A DNA stretch of 64,000 bases from Mucilaginibacter terrenus (GCF_003432065.1 NZ_QWDE01000002.1:930001-994000), one strand, 5' to 3'; positions 8,555 through 17,614 are shown, counted from the stretch's first letter. Translations and numbers: made by a program. Notes: generated by a model not told the origin, from the sequence alone.

Positions 8555-9331
8555 TTATTCTCTTCCCGTGAGTTCGTCCAGCCTGTTACGTTCGGTTTGT
8601 AGTTCCCGTGCTAGCTTCTTTTCCTTTTCGTTGGCTTTTACTTTAAAGTTTTTGTACTCTTCTTCAAGCTCGTTATAGAGTTTTGTGCGGTATTTTGCTT
8701 CGCGGCTATGACTACCGGCCCTGGCTATTACTATAGCGGCGATTGCGCCAAAACCAATTACCAATCCCCACATTATCCAGTTATAAGTAGCTTTTGTAAG
8801 CGGTATACCTAAAAGCTTAACCTCGTCTACTTTGGCGTTTGATTGTGATAGGGTTTGCTCGTTGCTATTTAATTGAGTTTGTAGCGTATCGGCTCTCTTG
8901 GTTTGTTCTGCCAGCTTGGTGTTAACTTCCTTAAGCTTACGTTTTGTCACGTTAAGGGTATCCGAAAAGTTCTTCCAGAGTGCCGATATAAGTGGTTGCT
9001 GATAGTGGTAAACCCGGGTAAGCAAGTATTGGTACTGGCCGTTAAGGCTTTTGTCATTTAACAAGGCGGGGTCTGTAGCCTGGTATTGTTGTGTCGACTT
9101 GGCTGCCGGCTGTGCAGCGCCATTAACCGCCGGTACCTGCGTTGCAGCCTTTGCAGCTAACGGCTTAGCAGTATAGGTATTTACTTTGACAGGGGGCCTT
9201 ATACCAACCTTTACCGGAGCAGGTCTAGCTTTTCTGCTGGTGTCCTGAGCTTGGGTGTTATATGTGCCTGCAGTTACAAACAGTAGAGCAATTAGCAAGG
9301 GGGGGAAAAACTTAGTCATAAAGCGTCGCAT
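8555..9331 (-). CDS. Exported coiled-coil protein with one membrane helix, function unknown
   Basis: 258 aa. N-terminal signal peptide (PPLLIALLFVTAGTYNTQAQ), then a proline/alanine-rich segment (35-85), a region rich in Y/Q (TQQYQATDPALLNDK), a coiled coil (about 128-170, LAEQTKRADTLQTQL), a transmembrane helix (NWIMWGLVIGFGAIAAIVIA, about 184-204) and a charged C-terminal helix likely in the cytoplasm (EYKNFKVKANEKEKKLAREL). I recall relatives in Sphingobacteriaceae labelled as tRNA (guanine-N1)-methyltransferase; nothing here resembles a methyltransferase, so that label should not be copied. Starts at the first of two close ATGs (the other 12 nt downstream). Confidence 0.75.
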   Translation of the reverse strand: MRRFMTKFFPPLLIALLFVTAGTYNTQAQDTSRKARPAPVKVGIRPPVKVNTYTAKPLAAKAATQVPAVNGAAQPAAKSTQQYQATDPALLNDKSLNGQYQYLLTRVYHYQQPLISALWKNFSDTLNVTKRKLKEVNTKLAEQTKRADTLQTQLNSNEQTLSQSNAKVDEVKLLGIPLTKATYNWIMWGLVIGFGAIAAIVIARAGSHSREAKYRTKLYNELEEEYKNFKVKANEKEKKLARELQTERNRLDELTGRE

Positions 9332-9540
9332 GTCAAAACGTGTATCAATTATTTATATGGCTGGTTTTGGTTAAACGTCATTACACAAGCTAAAGTTTGA
9401 TAAATTAAATATCAGTATCGCTACGTAAGGATTAAGTATTTAATCATTAATAGGCTTTAACTCTGGCTAAATGTATAAAAAAGATGTGTACCGCCGATAA
9501 GTGTATTGCTCCAAAACATATATTAGCCATTATTTTAAGC

Positions 9541-10800
9541 ATGCAGATAGGTTTTATAGGGTTAGGAGACATGGGGCGTTTATACGCCAAAGCTTTTGCT
9601 ACGGTAGGTTACCAGGTTTGTGGTTGCGACCTGCCCGTTAACCGTGCCAAGCTGGAGGAAGAATTACAGCCTTTTGGTATTACTGTAATGGATGAGGGGA
9701 AAGATGTTGCCCGTATAAGTGATCTTGTTATCTACTCTGTAGAGGCAGAAAAGCTGGAGCAAGTGGTGGCCGAGTGCGGGCCCTCAACCAAGTATGGCGC
9801 TATAGTTGCCGGACAGACTTCAGTTAAACATCCGGAAATTGCTGTTTTTGAGAAATACTTGCCGGCAGACGCACAGATTATCACTTTTCATGCCATGCAT
9901 GGGCCGGGCTTTCAACCGAAGGGGCAAAAACTTATTTTGATACCTCATCGGCATGCTGGAGATGCTTACCTTCAAATGAAGCAGCTGTTTACAGTTGTAG
10001 AGACCGACATTGTTGAAGTACCCGATTATCATGAACACGACCGCATTGTTGCGGATACTCAGGCAGTAACACATGTCGGATTTGAAAGTATGGGCACGGC
10101 GTGGAAGGCTGCTGGTTTTTTTCCATGGGAAAATGCCTCCTACGTCGGTGGTATAGACAATGTTAAGATATTAACTACACTGAGAATATTCAGCTATAAA
10201 GCGCACGTATATGCAGGCCTTGCTATTTTAAACCCATACGCCCGGCAGCAGGTCAGGCAATACGCCACATCCGAGTCGGAACTGTTCAAATTGATGATTA
10301 AAGAGGAAGAGCAGGAGTTTAGGGCCAGGCTATACCGCGCACGCGATTTTGTATTCCACGAAAGCCGTAAGCTGATCATGTTTAATGACAATGTAATGCG
10401 GGAGTTCTCTTTGTCTTCTGAAGCCGGCCATCAAAAACCCAACTCGCATTTAAGTATATTAAGTATGGTTGATGCCTGGTACCACCTTGGCGTAAACCCT
10501 TATGATAACTTAATTGCTCAAACCCCACCTTTTCGTTTGCGCCTGGGGATAGCGGAATACTTGTTTAAAAATGACGAGTTGCTGGAAGAATCTATCAAAA
10601 CGGCTTTATATGACAAAACCATAAGGGGAGACGATCTGGAGTTTCACTCTGCCGTACGCGAATGGGCTGCTATCATAGGCTACGGTGATATGGAAGGTTA
10701 TAAGAAGCATTTTACCGATGTGCAGGAGTTTTTTAAAGACAGGCTGCAGGAAGGAAATAAACAAAGTGCCGAATTGATTAAAAGATTAATGGAATCTTAG
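9541..10800 (+). CDS. Prephenate dehydrogenase of the fungal TYR1 type
   Basis: Probable NADP-dependent prephenate dehydrogenase (tyrosine synthesis), 419 aa from the ATG of MQIGFIGLGDMG. The Rossmann glycine motif is at residues 3-11. From memory, the protein follows yeast Tyr1p along its whole length: SDLVIYSVEAEK, AGQTSVKHPEI, FEKYLP, ADTQAVTHVGFESMG, HVYAGLAILNP, QQVRQYATSESELF, PNSHLSILSMVD and DDLEFHSAVREW all have close counterparts there, whereas typical bacterial TyrA is ~280 aa plus an ACT or mutase domain. It stands alone between the interrupted ribosomal clusters, 229 nt before rplC. An upstream in-frame ATG would add 19 residues not typical of the family. Confidence 0.85.
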   Translation: MQIGFIGLGDMGRLYAKAFATVGYQVCGCDLPVNRAKLEEELQPFGITVMDEGKDVARISDLVIYSVEAEKLEQVVAECGPSTKYGAIVAGQTSVKHPEIAVFEKYLPADAQIITFHAMHGPGFQPKGQKLILIPHRHAGDAYLQMKQLFTVVETDIVEVPDYHEHDRIVADTQAVTHVGFESMGTAWKAAGFFPWENASYVGGIDNVKILTTLRIFSYKAHVYAGLAILNPYARQQVRQYATSESELFKLMIKEEEQEFRARLYRARDFVFHESRKLIMFNDNVMREFSLSSEAGHQKPNSHLSILSMVDAWYHLGVNPYDNLIAQTPPFRLRLGIAEYLFKNDELLEESIKTALYDKTIRGDDLEFHSAVREWAAIIGYGDMEGYKKHFTDVQEFFKDRLQEGNKQSAELIKRLMES

Positions 10801-10923
10801 TCTTTGTTATGACTACAAGTTACTGATTGCTTGCAATTCCAACAGCTATCTAGCAATCGTTTTCTTCATCAAAAATAACTTTATTATTTTCTGAATATAT
10901 TTTGAAAAATAACTTGTTAACTA

Positions 10924-10954
10924 TTTGACAATTAATACAAAATTTCTATCTTTG
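10924..10954 (+). promoter_or_regulatory. Bacteroidota-type promoter of the rplC-rplQ cluster
   Basis: TTTG (10924-10927), 19 nt, TATCTTTG (10947-10954): both boxes match consensus. Downstream are TCCC...GGGGGATAA (10958-10975), as at rpsL, and a second small stem CGAAGC-CCTACT-GCTTCG (10987-11004) in the leader. This shows rplC starts its own transcript instead of depending on rpsJ. Confidence 0.85.
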
Positions 10955-11028
10955 CCGTCCCTTAACGGGGGATAATATGCCTTGAACGAAGCCCTACTGC
11001 TTCGATGGGCACTAATAAAATATAGAAA

Positions 11029-11646
11029 ATGTCAGGAATAATTGGAAAAAAAGTAGGAATGACCAGCATTTTCGATGAATCAGGCAAGAATATTCCTTGT
11101 ACTGTAATCGAAGCTGGCCCTTGCGTAGTAACTCAGGTCAGGTCTGTAGACACTGACGGTTATGCAGCTGTACAGCTTGCATACGGTGAGAAGAAAGAAA
11201 AGAACACCTCTGCTCCCTTAAAAGGCCATTTCCAGAAAGCCGGCACTACTCCAAAACGTAAATTAGTTGAATTCAAAACCTTCGAGGATGAAAAAGCCCT
11301 TGGTGACACTGTTACCGTGGAAATTTTCTCTGCCGGAGATTTTGTGGATGTAGTTGGCACGTCTAAAGGTAAAGGTTTTCAGGGTGTAGTTAAGCGTCAT
11401 GGTTTCGGCGGTGTGGGTATGCAAACTCACGGTCAGCACAACCGTTTACGCGCTCCGGGTTCATTGGGTGCTTCTTCATGGCCTTCACGTGTATTTAAAG
11501 GTATGCGCATGGCGGGTCAAACTGGTAATGTTCGTGTTAAAGTACAAAACCTTGAAGTGGTTAAGGTATTTGCAGAGCAGAACCTGTTGGTAGTTAAAGG
11601 TTCCATCCCGGGAGCTAAGGGTTCATTCGTAATAGTGGATAAATAA
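11029..11646 (+). CDS. rplC: 50S ribosomal protein uL3
   Basis: uL3, 205 aa, one of the first proteins in 50S assembly, near the peptidyl transferase centre. [42 protein letters not shown] and [10 protein letters not shown] are family signatures, including the glutamine of MAGQ that is methylated in E. coli. First gene of the new transcript, with a 60-70 nt leader; 1 nt before rplD. Confidence 0.98.
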   Translation: MSGIIGKKVGMTSIFDESGKNIPCTVIEAGPCVVTQVRSVDTDGYAAVQLAYGEKKEKNTSAPLKGHFQKAGTTPKRKLVEFKTFEDEKALGDTVTVEIFSAGDFVDVVGTSKGKGFQGVVKRHGFGGVGMQTHGQHNRLRAPGSLGASSWPSRVFKGMRMAGQTGNVRVKVQNLEVVKVFAEQNLLVVKGSIPGAKGSFVIVDK

Positions 11647-11647
11647 G

Positions 11648-12280
11648 ATGGAAGTTAACGTATTAAACGTATCAGGTAAAGAAACAGGTGCCAAGGTGCA
11701 ACTTCCTGAGTCCGTATTCGGTGTTGAGCCAAATGATCATGCTATTTACTTAGATGTAAAGCAGTTCTTAGCTAACCAGCGCCAGGGTACGCACAAAGCA
11801 AAACAACGTAATGAAATTGCAGGTTCAACCCGCAAATTACATAAACAAAAAGGTACTGGCGGCGCCCGTGCAGGTAGCATCAAATCACCATTGTTCAATG
11901 GTGGTGGCCGTGTTTTCGGTCCGCAACCGCGCGACTATAGCTTTAAGCTGAACAAAAAGCTTAAATCATTAGCTCGTAAATCAGCCTTGTCATACAAAGC
12001 GCAGGACAACAACATTCTGGTGTTAGAGGATTTCAACTTTGATTCTATCAAAACAAAATCTTACATCAAGATGGAAGCTGACCTGAACGTTACTAATGAT
12101 AAAACATTATTGGTATTGGCAGGTGTTGAAAACAACAACGTGTATTTATCAAGCAGGAACCTGAAGAAAACCAAGGTGATCTCTGTTGAGCAGCTTAACA
12201 CTTACGATGTGTTAAACGCCGGCAAGCTTATCTTAACTACAGGCGCTGTTAAAACTTTGGAGGAAGCATTAGCTAAGTAA
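11648..12280 (+). CDS. rplD: 50S ribosomal protein uL4
   Basis: uL4, 210 aa, lining the exit tunnel. The conserved loop [40 protein letters not shown] and the C-terminal alpha/beta domain are present. In gammaproteobacteria L4 attenuates the S10 operon; the short leader here lacks the long E. coli-type structure, so that mechanism is not evident. Two nucleotides before rplW. Confidence 0.98.
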   Translation: MEVNVLNVSGKETGAKVQLPESVFGVEPNDHAIYLDVKQFLANQRQGTHKAKQRNEIAGSTRKLHKQKGTGGARAGSIKSPLFNGGGRVFGPQPRDYSFKLNKKLKSLARKSALSYKAQDNNILVLEDFNFDSIKTKSYIKMEADLNVTNDKTLLVLAGVENNNVYLSSRNLKKTKVISVEQLNTYDVLNAGKLILTTGAVKTLEEALAK

Positions 12281-12282
12281 TT

Positions 12283-12573
12283 ATGGAAATTTTAAAACAA
12301 CCCCTACTTACTGAGAAAGTAACTCAATTAACCGAGAAGCTTAACCGTTATGCTTTCAAAGTTGATCACAGGGCTAACAAAATTCAGATAAAAGGCGCCA
12401 TTGAGGCTATGTACGGCGTTACCATTACAGCGGTAAACACCATGAAGTATGTAGGTAAGCTCAAAACCCGCAACACAAAAGCAGGTGCTGTACAAGGCCG
12501 CTCTGCTACTTATAAGAAAGCCATCATCACTTTGAAAGATGGCGAAACAATTGATTTTTACAGCAATATATAA
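12283..12573 (+). CDS. rplW: 50S ribosomal protein uL23
   Basis: uL23, 96 aa, at the tunnel exit where trigger factor and SRP dock. [34 protein letters not shown] (read in blocks) and [15 protein letters not shown] are diagnostic. Normal length, 8 nt before rplB. Confidence 0.97.
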   Translation: MEILKQPLLTEKVTQLTEKLNRYAFKVDHRANKIQIKGAIEAMYGVTITAVNTMKYVGKLKTRNTKAGAVQGRSATYKKAIITLKDGETIDFYSNI

Positions 12574-12581
12574 ATACAGAG

Positions 12582-13409
12582 ATGGCAGTAAAAAGATTTA
12601 GACCGGTAACCCCGGGCACCCGTTTCAGGATTGATGTATCTAACTCAGATATCACAACTAACGTTCCTGAAAAGTCGTTGGTGGTATCAGTTAACACAAG
12701 ATCAGGCGGACGTAACCACAGCGGTAAAATGACTATGCGCTACTTAGGTGGTGGTCACAAACAAGCATACAGGTTAATTGACTTCAAACGCGATAAATTT
12801 GATATCCCGGCAAAAGTTGCAACTATCGAGTACGATCCTAACCGTTCGGCACGTATAGCACTGCTGCACTTTGTTGACGGTGAAAAACGATACATGATAG
12901 CGCCGGAAGGCTTAACAGTTGGCCAGGTTGTAGTGTCTGGTGCAAATGTAGCTCCGGAGGTTGGTAATACACTTCCTTTGAAGAGCATTCCACTGGGTTC
13001 TATCATTCACAACATTGAGCTTAATCCTGGCCAGGGTGGTACCATCGCTCGCAGCGCGGGTACTTATGCACAACTATCTGCACGTGATGGTAAATATGCC
13101 ATCATCAAATTGCCTTCTGGCGAAACCCGTATGATATTGTCAACTTGCTTGGCAACTATTGGTACCGTTTCAAACGGCGAGAAAGCAAACGCAGTGTTAG
13201 GTAAGGCTGGCCGTAAACGTTGGTTAGGTCGTCGCCCTCGCGTTCGTGGTGTAGCCATGAACCCGGTAGATCACCCTATGGGTGGTGGTGAAGGCCGTGC
13301 ATCTGGTGGTCACCCACGCTCACGTAAAGGTTTGTTAGCTAAAGGCTACAAAACCCGTGATAAGAAAAAAGGATCTGATCGTTATATCATTGAAAGAAGG
13401 AAAAAATAA
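12582..13409 (+). CDS. rplB: 50S ribosomal protein uL2
   Basis: uL2, 275 aa, required for subunit joining and peptidyl transfer. The peptidyl-transferase-proximal segment [17 protein letters not shown] with its conserved histidine is intact, as are [18 protein letters not shown] and HPRSRKGL. The stop codon overlaps the rpsS start by one base (TAATG), so translational coupling is likely. Confidence 0.98.
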   Translation: MAVKRFRPVTPGTRFRIDVSNSDITTNVPEKSLVVSVNTRSGGRNHSGKMTMRYLGGGHKQAYRLIDFKRDKFDIPAKVATIEYDPNRSARIALLHFVDGEKRYMIAPEGLTVGQVVVSGANVAPEVGNTLPLKSIPLGSIIHNIELNPGQGGTIARSAGTYAQLSARDGKYAIIKLPSGETRMILSTCLATIGTVSNGEKANAVLGKAGRKRWLGRRPRVRGVAMNPVDHPMGGGEGRASGGHPRSRKGLLAKGYKTRDKKKGSDRYIIERRKK

Positions 13410-13675
13410 TGGCACGTTCAATTAAAAAAGGACCATACATTGATCATAACCTGGAAAGAAAAGTTCTGACCCTGAATGATTCAAATAAAAAATCGGTTGT
13501 AAAAACATGGTCACGTCGTTCCATGATCTCTCCTGATTTCGTCGGTCATACATTCGCAGTACACAACGGTAACAAGTTTATCCCTGTGTATGTAACAGAA
13601 AACATGGTTGGTCATAAGCTGGGAGAGTTTGCGCCAACCCGTACATTCCGCGGTCACGCAGAAAAGAAAAAATAA
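13409..13675 (+). CDS. rpsS: 30S ribosomal protein uS19
   Basis: uS19, 88 aa, in the 30S head with uS13. [37 protein letters not shown] and [17 protein letters not shown] are the family pattern. Start overlaps rplB; 6 nt before rplV. Confidence 0.98.
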   Translation: MARSIKKGPYIDHNLERKVLTLNDSNKKSVVKTWSRRSMISPDFVGHTFAVHNGNKFIPVYVTENMVGHKLGEFAPTRTFRGHAEKKK

Positions 13676-13681
13676 CAGGCA

Positions 13682-14110
13682 ATGGAAGCAACAACAAAAA
13701 TTAAAAAGTCTGTACTAATCAGGCAACAAAAAGAAGCTGCAAAAGCTCAAACAGGTGGCGCTTCTGTTGCTAAGCTACAGGACTGCCCAACCTCTCCGCG
13801 CAAAATGCGCCTTGTGGTTGACCTGATCCGTGGTGTTGAGGTTAATAAAGCTTTAGGCATCCTAAAATTTACTAATAAAGAAGCCGCTATCCGCGTAGAA
13901 AAGCTTTTGTTATCAGCTATCAAAAACTGGGAAGCTAAAAACGAAGGTGCACGTCTAGAAGACAGCGCTCTTTATGTAAAAGAAGTATCTGTAGGTGGCG
14001 GTCGTCAGCTGAAAAGGTTACGTCCTGCTCCGCAAGGAAGGGGTTACCGCATACGCAAGCGCTCTAACCACGTAACACTTATAGTGGATAGTTTAAACGT
14101 AAACAACTAA
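13682..14110 (+). CDS. rplV: 50S ribosomal protein uL22 with N-terminal extension
   Basis: uL22, 142 aa against about 110 in E. coli. The extra ~30 residues are at the N-terminus (lysine/glutamine-rich, [16 protein letters not shown]); the core begins near [20 protein letters not shown] and ends with the tunnel hairpin region [22 protein letters not shown]. The extension is part of the same frame from the only good ATG after rpsS. Six nt before rpsC. Confidence 0.97.
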   Translation: MEATTKIKKSVLIRQQKEAAKAQTGGASVAKLQDCPTSPRKMRLVVDLIRGVEVNKALGILKFTNKEAAIRVEKLLLSAIKNWEAKNEGARLEDSALYVKEVSVGGGRQLKRLRPAPQGRGYRIRKRSNHVTLIVDSLNVNN

Positions 14111-14116
14111 TTTGAA

Positions 14117-14974
14117 ATGGGACAAAAAGCACATCCAATAGGCAACAGGTTAGGGATAATCCGCGGTTGGGATTCTAATTGGTTCGGTGGAAATAACTAC
14201 TCCGACAAATTAGTTGAAGACGAAAAGATCCGCAAATACTTATCAGCCCGTATTAACAAAGGCGGGGTATCTAAAGTAGTTATCGAACGTACTTTAAAAC
14301 GCATCACTGTAACCATTCACACTGCCCGTCCGGGTATTGTTATCGGTAAAGGTGGCCAGGAGGTTGATAAGATCAAAGAAGAGTTAAAGAAATTGACTAA
14401 GAAAGATGTTCAGATCAACATCTTCGAGATAAAACGCCCTGAGCTTGATGCTCAGTTAGTTGCCGAAGGTATTGCAAAACAGCTTGAAGCACGTATATCA
14501 TTCCGCCGTGCCATGAAAACCACAATTGCTTCTACCATGAGAATGGGTGCTGAAGGAATTAAGGTGATGACCAGCGGTAGGTTAGGTGGTGCCGAAATGG
14601 CACGTACCGAGCAATATAAAGAGGGAAGGATTCCGTTACATACCTTCCGCGCTGATATTGATTACGCTTTAGGCGAAGCCCTTACTACTTATGGTAAAAT
14701 AGGTGTAAAGGTGTGGATTTGCAAAGGCGAAGTTTACGGCAAACGCGATTTGTCACCAAACATTGGTGGTACAAGCAGCGCAAGCGGTAAAGGCGGACGC
14801 CCAGAAGGTTCACCATCATTTGGTGGCCGTGATAATGCCAGGGGTGGCGAGCGTGGCGGTGAACGCCGCGGCGACCGTAAACCAGGCGCAGGCGGCGACC
14901 GCAGAGGCGGTAGCCAGGGTAACAACCGTGGCGGTGGCCAGGGCGGTAACCGTGGTGGTGCGCCAAGGAGATAA
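14117..14974 (+). CDS. rpsC: 30S ribosomal protein uS3 with Gly/Arg-rich C-terminal tail
   Basis: uS3, 285 aa; E. coli has 233. The core is ordinary: [20 protein letters not shown], the KH domain with [16 protein letters not shown], and the C-domain to [15 protein letters not shown]. From about residue 215 a low-complexity tail begins, rich in RGG/GGR/GER units ([23 protein letters not shown]). The tail's base composition is more GC-rich than its surroundings. RGG-like tails bind RNA in other proteins; what this one does on the 30S mRNA entry side is unknown. Confidence 0.97.
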   Translation: MGQKAHPIGNRLGIIRGWDSNWFGGNNYSDKLVEDEKIRKYLSARINKGGVSKVVIERTLKRITVTIHTARPGIVIGKGGQEVDKIKEELKKLTKKDVQINIFEIKRPELDAQLVAEGIAKQLEARISFRRAMKTTIASTMRMGAEGIKVMTSGRLGGAEMARTEQYKEGRIPLHTFRADIDYALGEALTTYGKIGVKVWICKGEVYGKRDLSPNIGGTSSASGKGGRPEGSPSFGGRDNARGGERGGERRGDRKPGAGGDRRGGSQGNNRGGGQGGNRGGAPRR

Positions 14975-15023
14975 TAAATTAAAGAATTAAGAAATATCTG
15001 TGAAGATATAAAAGCTTAAAAAA

Positions 15024-15446
15024 ATGCTACAGCCAAAAAGAACTAAGTTCAGAAAGATGCAAAAGGGCAGGATGAAGGGGTTAGCCACTCGTGGCGCCGA
15101 GCTTTCATTCGGATCTTTTGGTATAAAATCACTCGAAGCAGCCTGGATAACCAGCCGCCAGATCGAGGCTGCACGTATTGCTGTAACACGTTTCATGAAA
15201 CGTGAAGGACAGGTTTGGATCAGGATTTTCCCTGACAAGCCGGTTACCAAAAAACCAGCAGAGGTACGTATGGGTAAAGGTAAAGGTGCTCCCGAGTATT
15301 GGGTTGCAGTTGTACGCCCGGGCCGTATGATATTCGAGGCAGAAGGTGTACCACTAGAGGTTGCCAAAGAGGCTTTGCGCCTTGCTGCACAAAAGTTACC
15401 TGTGCAAACCAGGTTTGTAACGCGTAGGGATTACGCAGAGGCATAA
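15024..15446 (+). CDS. rplP: 50S ribosomal protein uL16
   Basis: uL16, 140 aa, contacts the A-site t[59 protein letters not shown] are diagnostic; the arginine of the loop near TRFMKREG is conserved. It is 49 nt after rpsC and separated from rpmC by a hairpin-rich 74-nt spacer. Confidence 0.98.
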   Translation: MLQPKRTKFRKMQKGRMKGLATRGAELSFGSFGIKSLEAAWITSRQIEAARIAVTRFMKREGQVWIRIFPDKPVTKKPAEVRMGKGKGAPEYWVAVVRPGRMIFEAEGVPLEVAKEALRLAAQKLPVQTRFVTRRDYAEA

Positions 15447-15453
15447 ATAAGTT

Positions 15454-15510
15454 TGAGGTTTTGAGTAGTGAGTTATGAGAACTCAGCACTCAGAACTCAG
15501 AACTCAAAAC
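15454..15510. repeat. Hairpin-forming repeat between rplP and rpmC
   Basis: GAGTAGTGAGTT pairs with AACTCAGCACTC (10 of 12), and an outer pair GTTTTGAGT/ACTCAAAAC gives an alternative fold. The right side contains three tandem copies of AGAACTC/CAGCACTC-type units. No T tract follows. This word composition looks like a dispersed intergenic repeat inserted in the operon. Confidence 0.65.
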
Positions 15511-15520
15511 TATTAAAGAA

Positions 15521-15724
15521 ATGAAGAACTCAGAAATTATAGGGCTTACGACTGAAGAATTAACAGCAAAGCTCAGCGAGGAGAAAACAACGCTCACTAA
15601 ACTGAAATTTGCTCATGCAGTTTCGGCTATTGAAAATCCGAGCCGTATTACAAAAGTGCGCAAGGAGATTGCTCGTTTAAATACTGAAATAACAAAGCGC
15701 AAAGCGGCGTCAGCTTCTAATTAA
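15521..15724 (+). CDS. rpmC: 50S ribosomal protein uL29
   Basis: uL29, 67 aa, two long helices at the tunnel exit beside uL23. MKNSEIIGLTTEELTAKLSEE and NPSRITKVRKEIARLNTEI match the family. The start lies right after the hairpin repeat; 21 nt before rpsQ. Confidence 0.95.
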   Translation: MKNSEIIGLTTEELTAKLSEEKTTLTKLKFAHAVSAIENPSRITKVRKEIARLNTEITKRKAASASN

Positions 15725-15745
15725 TTTTAAGCGTCGGAGGAAACA

Positions 15746-16000
15746 ATGGAAAGAAATTTAAGAAAAACGCGTACCGGCCTGGTAGTAAGCAATAAGATGG
15801 AGAAATCTATTGTGGTTGCCGTTGAGCGTAAGGTGAAACACCCTATTTACGGTAAGTTCGTAAAGAAAACTACCAAATTTATGGCTCATGACGAAACCAA
15901 TACCTGTGGCATTGGCGATACCGTATTGATTATGGAAACCCGCCCGCTGAGCAAGAGCAAAAACTGGAGATTAGTTCAAATTTTAGAAAGGGCTAAATAA
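15746..16000 (+). CDS. rpsQ: 30S ribosomal protein uS17
   Basis: uS17, 84 aa, an early 16S rRNA binder with an OB fold. [20 protein letters not shown] and [19 protein letters not shown] are diagnostic. A GGAGG sequence 5 nt before the ATG is a strong Shine-Dalgarno match, one of three in this cluster. One nucleotide from rplN. Confidence 0.97.
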   Translation: MERNLRKTRTGLVVSNKMEKSIVVAVERKVKHPIYGKFVKKTTKFMAHDETNTCGIGDTVLIMETRPLSKSKNWRLVQILERAK

Positions 16001-16001
16001 C

Positions 16002-16370
16002 ATGGTACAGCAAGAGTCAAGATTAAATGTAGCCGATAACAGCGGAGCTAAAGAAGTTTTAGTTATTCGTGTATTAGGCGGTACCGGTAAGCGTTACGCT
16101 TCTATCGGTGATAAAATAGTTGTTACCGTAAAAAGCGCCTTACCATCAGGTAACGTTAAAAAGGGTACTGTATCAAAAGCAGTAGTAGTACGCACCAAGA
16201 AAGAGATTCGCAGGAAAGATGGTTCGTATATCCGTTTTGACGATAATGCAGCCGTGTTGTTAAACAACCAGGATGAGCCAAGGGGCACACGTATTTTCGG
16301 CCCAGTTGCAAGGGAATTACGTGAAAAGCAATTTATGAAAATTGTATCATTAGCACCGGAGGTATTATAA
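16002..16370 (+). CDS. rplN: 50S ribosomal protein uL14
   Basis: uL14, 122 aa, at the subunit interface and the docking site of Rsf[50 protein letters not shown] (in blocks) and [14 protein letters not shown] are textbook. One nucleotide before rplX. Confidence 0.98.
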   Translation: MVQQESRLNVADNSGAKEVLVIRVLGGTGKRYASIGDKIVVTVKSALPSGNVKKGTVSKAVVVRTKKEIRRKDGSYIRFDDNAAVLLNNQDEPRGTRIFGPVARELREKQFMKIVSLAPEVL

Positions 16371-16371
16371 T

Positions 16372-16713
16372 ATGGAAAAGAAAGTAACAAAACCAGCCAA
16401 ATTAAAGCTTCGCAAAGGCGATTTGGTACAGGTGATAGCCGGTGACGCCAAAGGCTCACAAGGCAAGATCGCTGAGGTGATCATTGATAAAAACCGCGCT
16501 ATTGTAGAAGGCGTTAACATGGTATCTAAACACACCAAACCTAACGCTGCTAATCCTAACGGTGGTATTGTAAAGCAGGAAGCTGCCATACACATTTCTA
16601 ACCTTGCGCTGGTTGAACCTAAAACAGGCAAAACTACCCGTGTTGGCCGTAAATTAAACGACGCCGGCAAACTAGTAAGGGTATCTAAAAAATCAGGGGA
16701 GGAAATTAAGTAA
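16372..16713 (+). CDS. rplX: 50S ribosomal protein uL24
   Basis: uL24, 113 aa, an assembly initiator with a KOW motif ([20 protein letters not shown]). [19 protein letters not shown] and the C-terminal [24 protein letters not shown] follow the family. Its last base is shared with the rplE start. Confidence 0.97.
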   Translation: MEKKVTKPAKLKLRKGDLVQVIAGDAKGSQGKIAEVIIDKNRAIVEGVNMVSKHTKPNAANPNGGIVKQEAAIHISNLALVEPKTGKTTRVGRKLNDAGKLVRVSKKSGEEIK

Positions 16714-17282
16714 TGGCCTACGTACCACGTTTAAAATCAAAATACAAAGAGGAGATCCGCACCGCTTTAAAGGACAAGTTCCAATACAAAAGCGTAATGC
16801 AGGTTCCTAAATTAGAGAAGATCGCTATCAACCAGGGTGTTGGCGGTGCTACTACCGATAAAAAACTTATCGAGAACACCATCACTGAGCTAACTACCAT
16901 TACCGGTCAGCAAGCGGTTGCTTCAAAATCTAAAAAGGATATTTCTAACTTCAAATTACGTAAGAACATGCCAATCGGCGTTCGTGTAACCTTACGTGAT
17001 AACACTATGTATGAATTCCTTGACCGTTTAATTGCTGTTGCCCTTCCACGTATCCGTGACTTCAAAGGTATCAACGATAAAGGTTTCGATGGCCGCGGTA
17101 ATTATACTTTAGGTATATCTGAGCAGATCATCTTCCCTGAGATCAACATCGATAAGATCAACAAGATCCAGGGTATGGATATCACCTTTGTAACCTCTGC
17201 TACCAACGATGTTGAAGCATTAGAGTTACTTAAGCAATTTGGTTTACCATTTAAAAATCAAACTCCAACTAACAATGGCTAA
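16713..17282 (+). CDS. rplE: 50S ribosomal protein uL5
   Basis: uL5, 189 aa, binds 5S rRNA and contacts P-site t[45 protein letters not shown] (blocks) and [16 protein letters not shown] are diagnostic. Overlaps rplX by 1 nt at its start and rpsN by 8 nt at its end. Confidence 0.98.
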   Translation: MAYVPRLKSKYKEEIRTALKDKFQYKSVMQVPKLEKIAINQGVGGATTDKKLIENTITELTTITGQQAVASKSKKDISNFKLRKNMPIGVRVTLRDNTMYEFLDRLIAVALPRIRDFKGINDKGFDGRGNYTLGISEQIIFPEINIDKINKIQGMDITFVTSATNDVEALELLKQFGLPFKNQTPTNNG

Positions 17283-17544
17283 AGAAGGCGTAAAGGCTCG
17301 TGAAGTAAAACGTGCCAAATTAGTAGCAAAATATGCTGAAAAAAGGGCAGCCCTTAAAGCCGCCGGCGATTACGTAGCGTTAGACGCATTACCAAAAGCA
17401 TCATCACCGGTAAAATTGCACAACCGTTGCAAGCTAACCGGCCGCCCACGTGGTTACATGCGCCAGTTTGGTATCTCTCGTGTTACTTTCCGTGAGATGG
17501 CACTTGCCGGTAAGATCCCGGGAGTGAAAAAAGCAAGCTGGTAA
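17275..17544 (+). CDS. rpsN: 30S ribosomal protein uS14, zinc-independent form
   Basis: uS14, 89 aa from [13 protein letters not shown]; the start lies inside the end of rplE, so a longer upstream reading is not needed. The C-terminal half [27 protein letters not shown] (blocks) is diagnostic. Only one cysteine is present and no CxxC pairs, so this is the long, zinc-free form. A terminator-like hairpin follows 24 nt later. Confidence 0.97.
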   Translation: MAKEGVKAREVKRAKLVAKYAEKRAALKAAGDYVALDALPKASSPVKLHNRCKLTGRPRGYMRQFGISRVTFREMALAGKIPGVKKASW

Positions 17545-17567
17545 GCAGTAAATAAAGATCTGAGTTT

Positions 17568-17604
17568 AAATTCAAAACATACTTCGGTAAGTTTTGAATT
17601 TTTT
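17568..17604 (+). terminator. UUCG-capped terminator-like hairpin inside the spc cluster
   Basis: AAATTCAAAAC pairs with GTTTTGAATTT (11 bp), then one A-A mismatch and TAC/GTA capped by a TTCG tetraloop; six T residues run from the end of the stem. All features of an intrinsic terminator are present, yet the ribosomal genes continue on the same strand. Probably a partial terminator or attenuator. Confidence 0.75.
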
Positions 17605-17606
17605 CG

Positions 17607-17614
17607 TAATTTCG
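17607..17614 (+). promoter_or_regulatory. Possible internal promoter before rpsH (weak)
   Basis: TAATTTCG differs from TAnnTTTG at one base and is followed by GCGGC, but I see no clear -33 TTTG at the right distance. Suggested mainly because it lies directly after the terminator-like hairpin and 85 nt before rpsH. Confidence 0.3.

Noticed and set aside
8100..10800. Defence island or mobile element between rpsJ and rplC
   Set aside because: No integrase, transposase, terminal repeats, att site or nuclease is visible; only the EVE-like fold hints at defence.
10958..11004. Classic riboswitch or L4-type attenuator before rplC
   Set aside because: Leader is only about 65 nt with two tiny stems; no known aptamer pattern and no terminator.
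14685..14966. Long minus-strand and +1-frame open frames over the uS3 tail
   Set aside because: They are created by the GC-rich Gly/Arg repeat codons of rpsC; composition is unnatural and there is no start signal.
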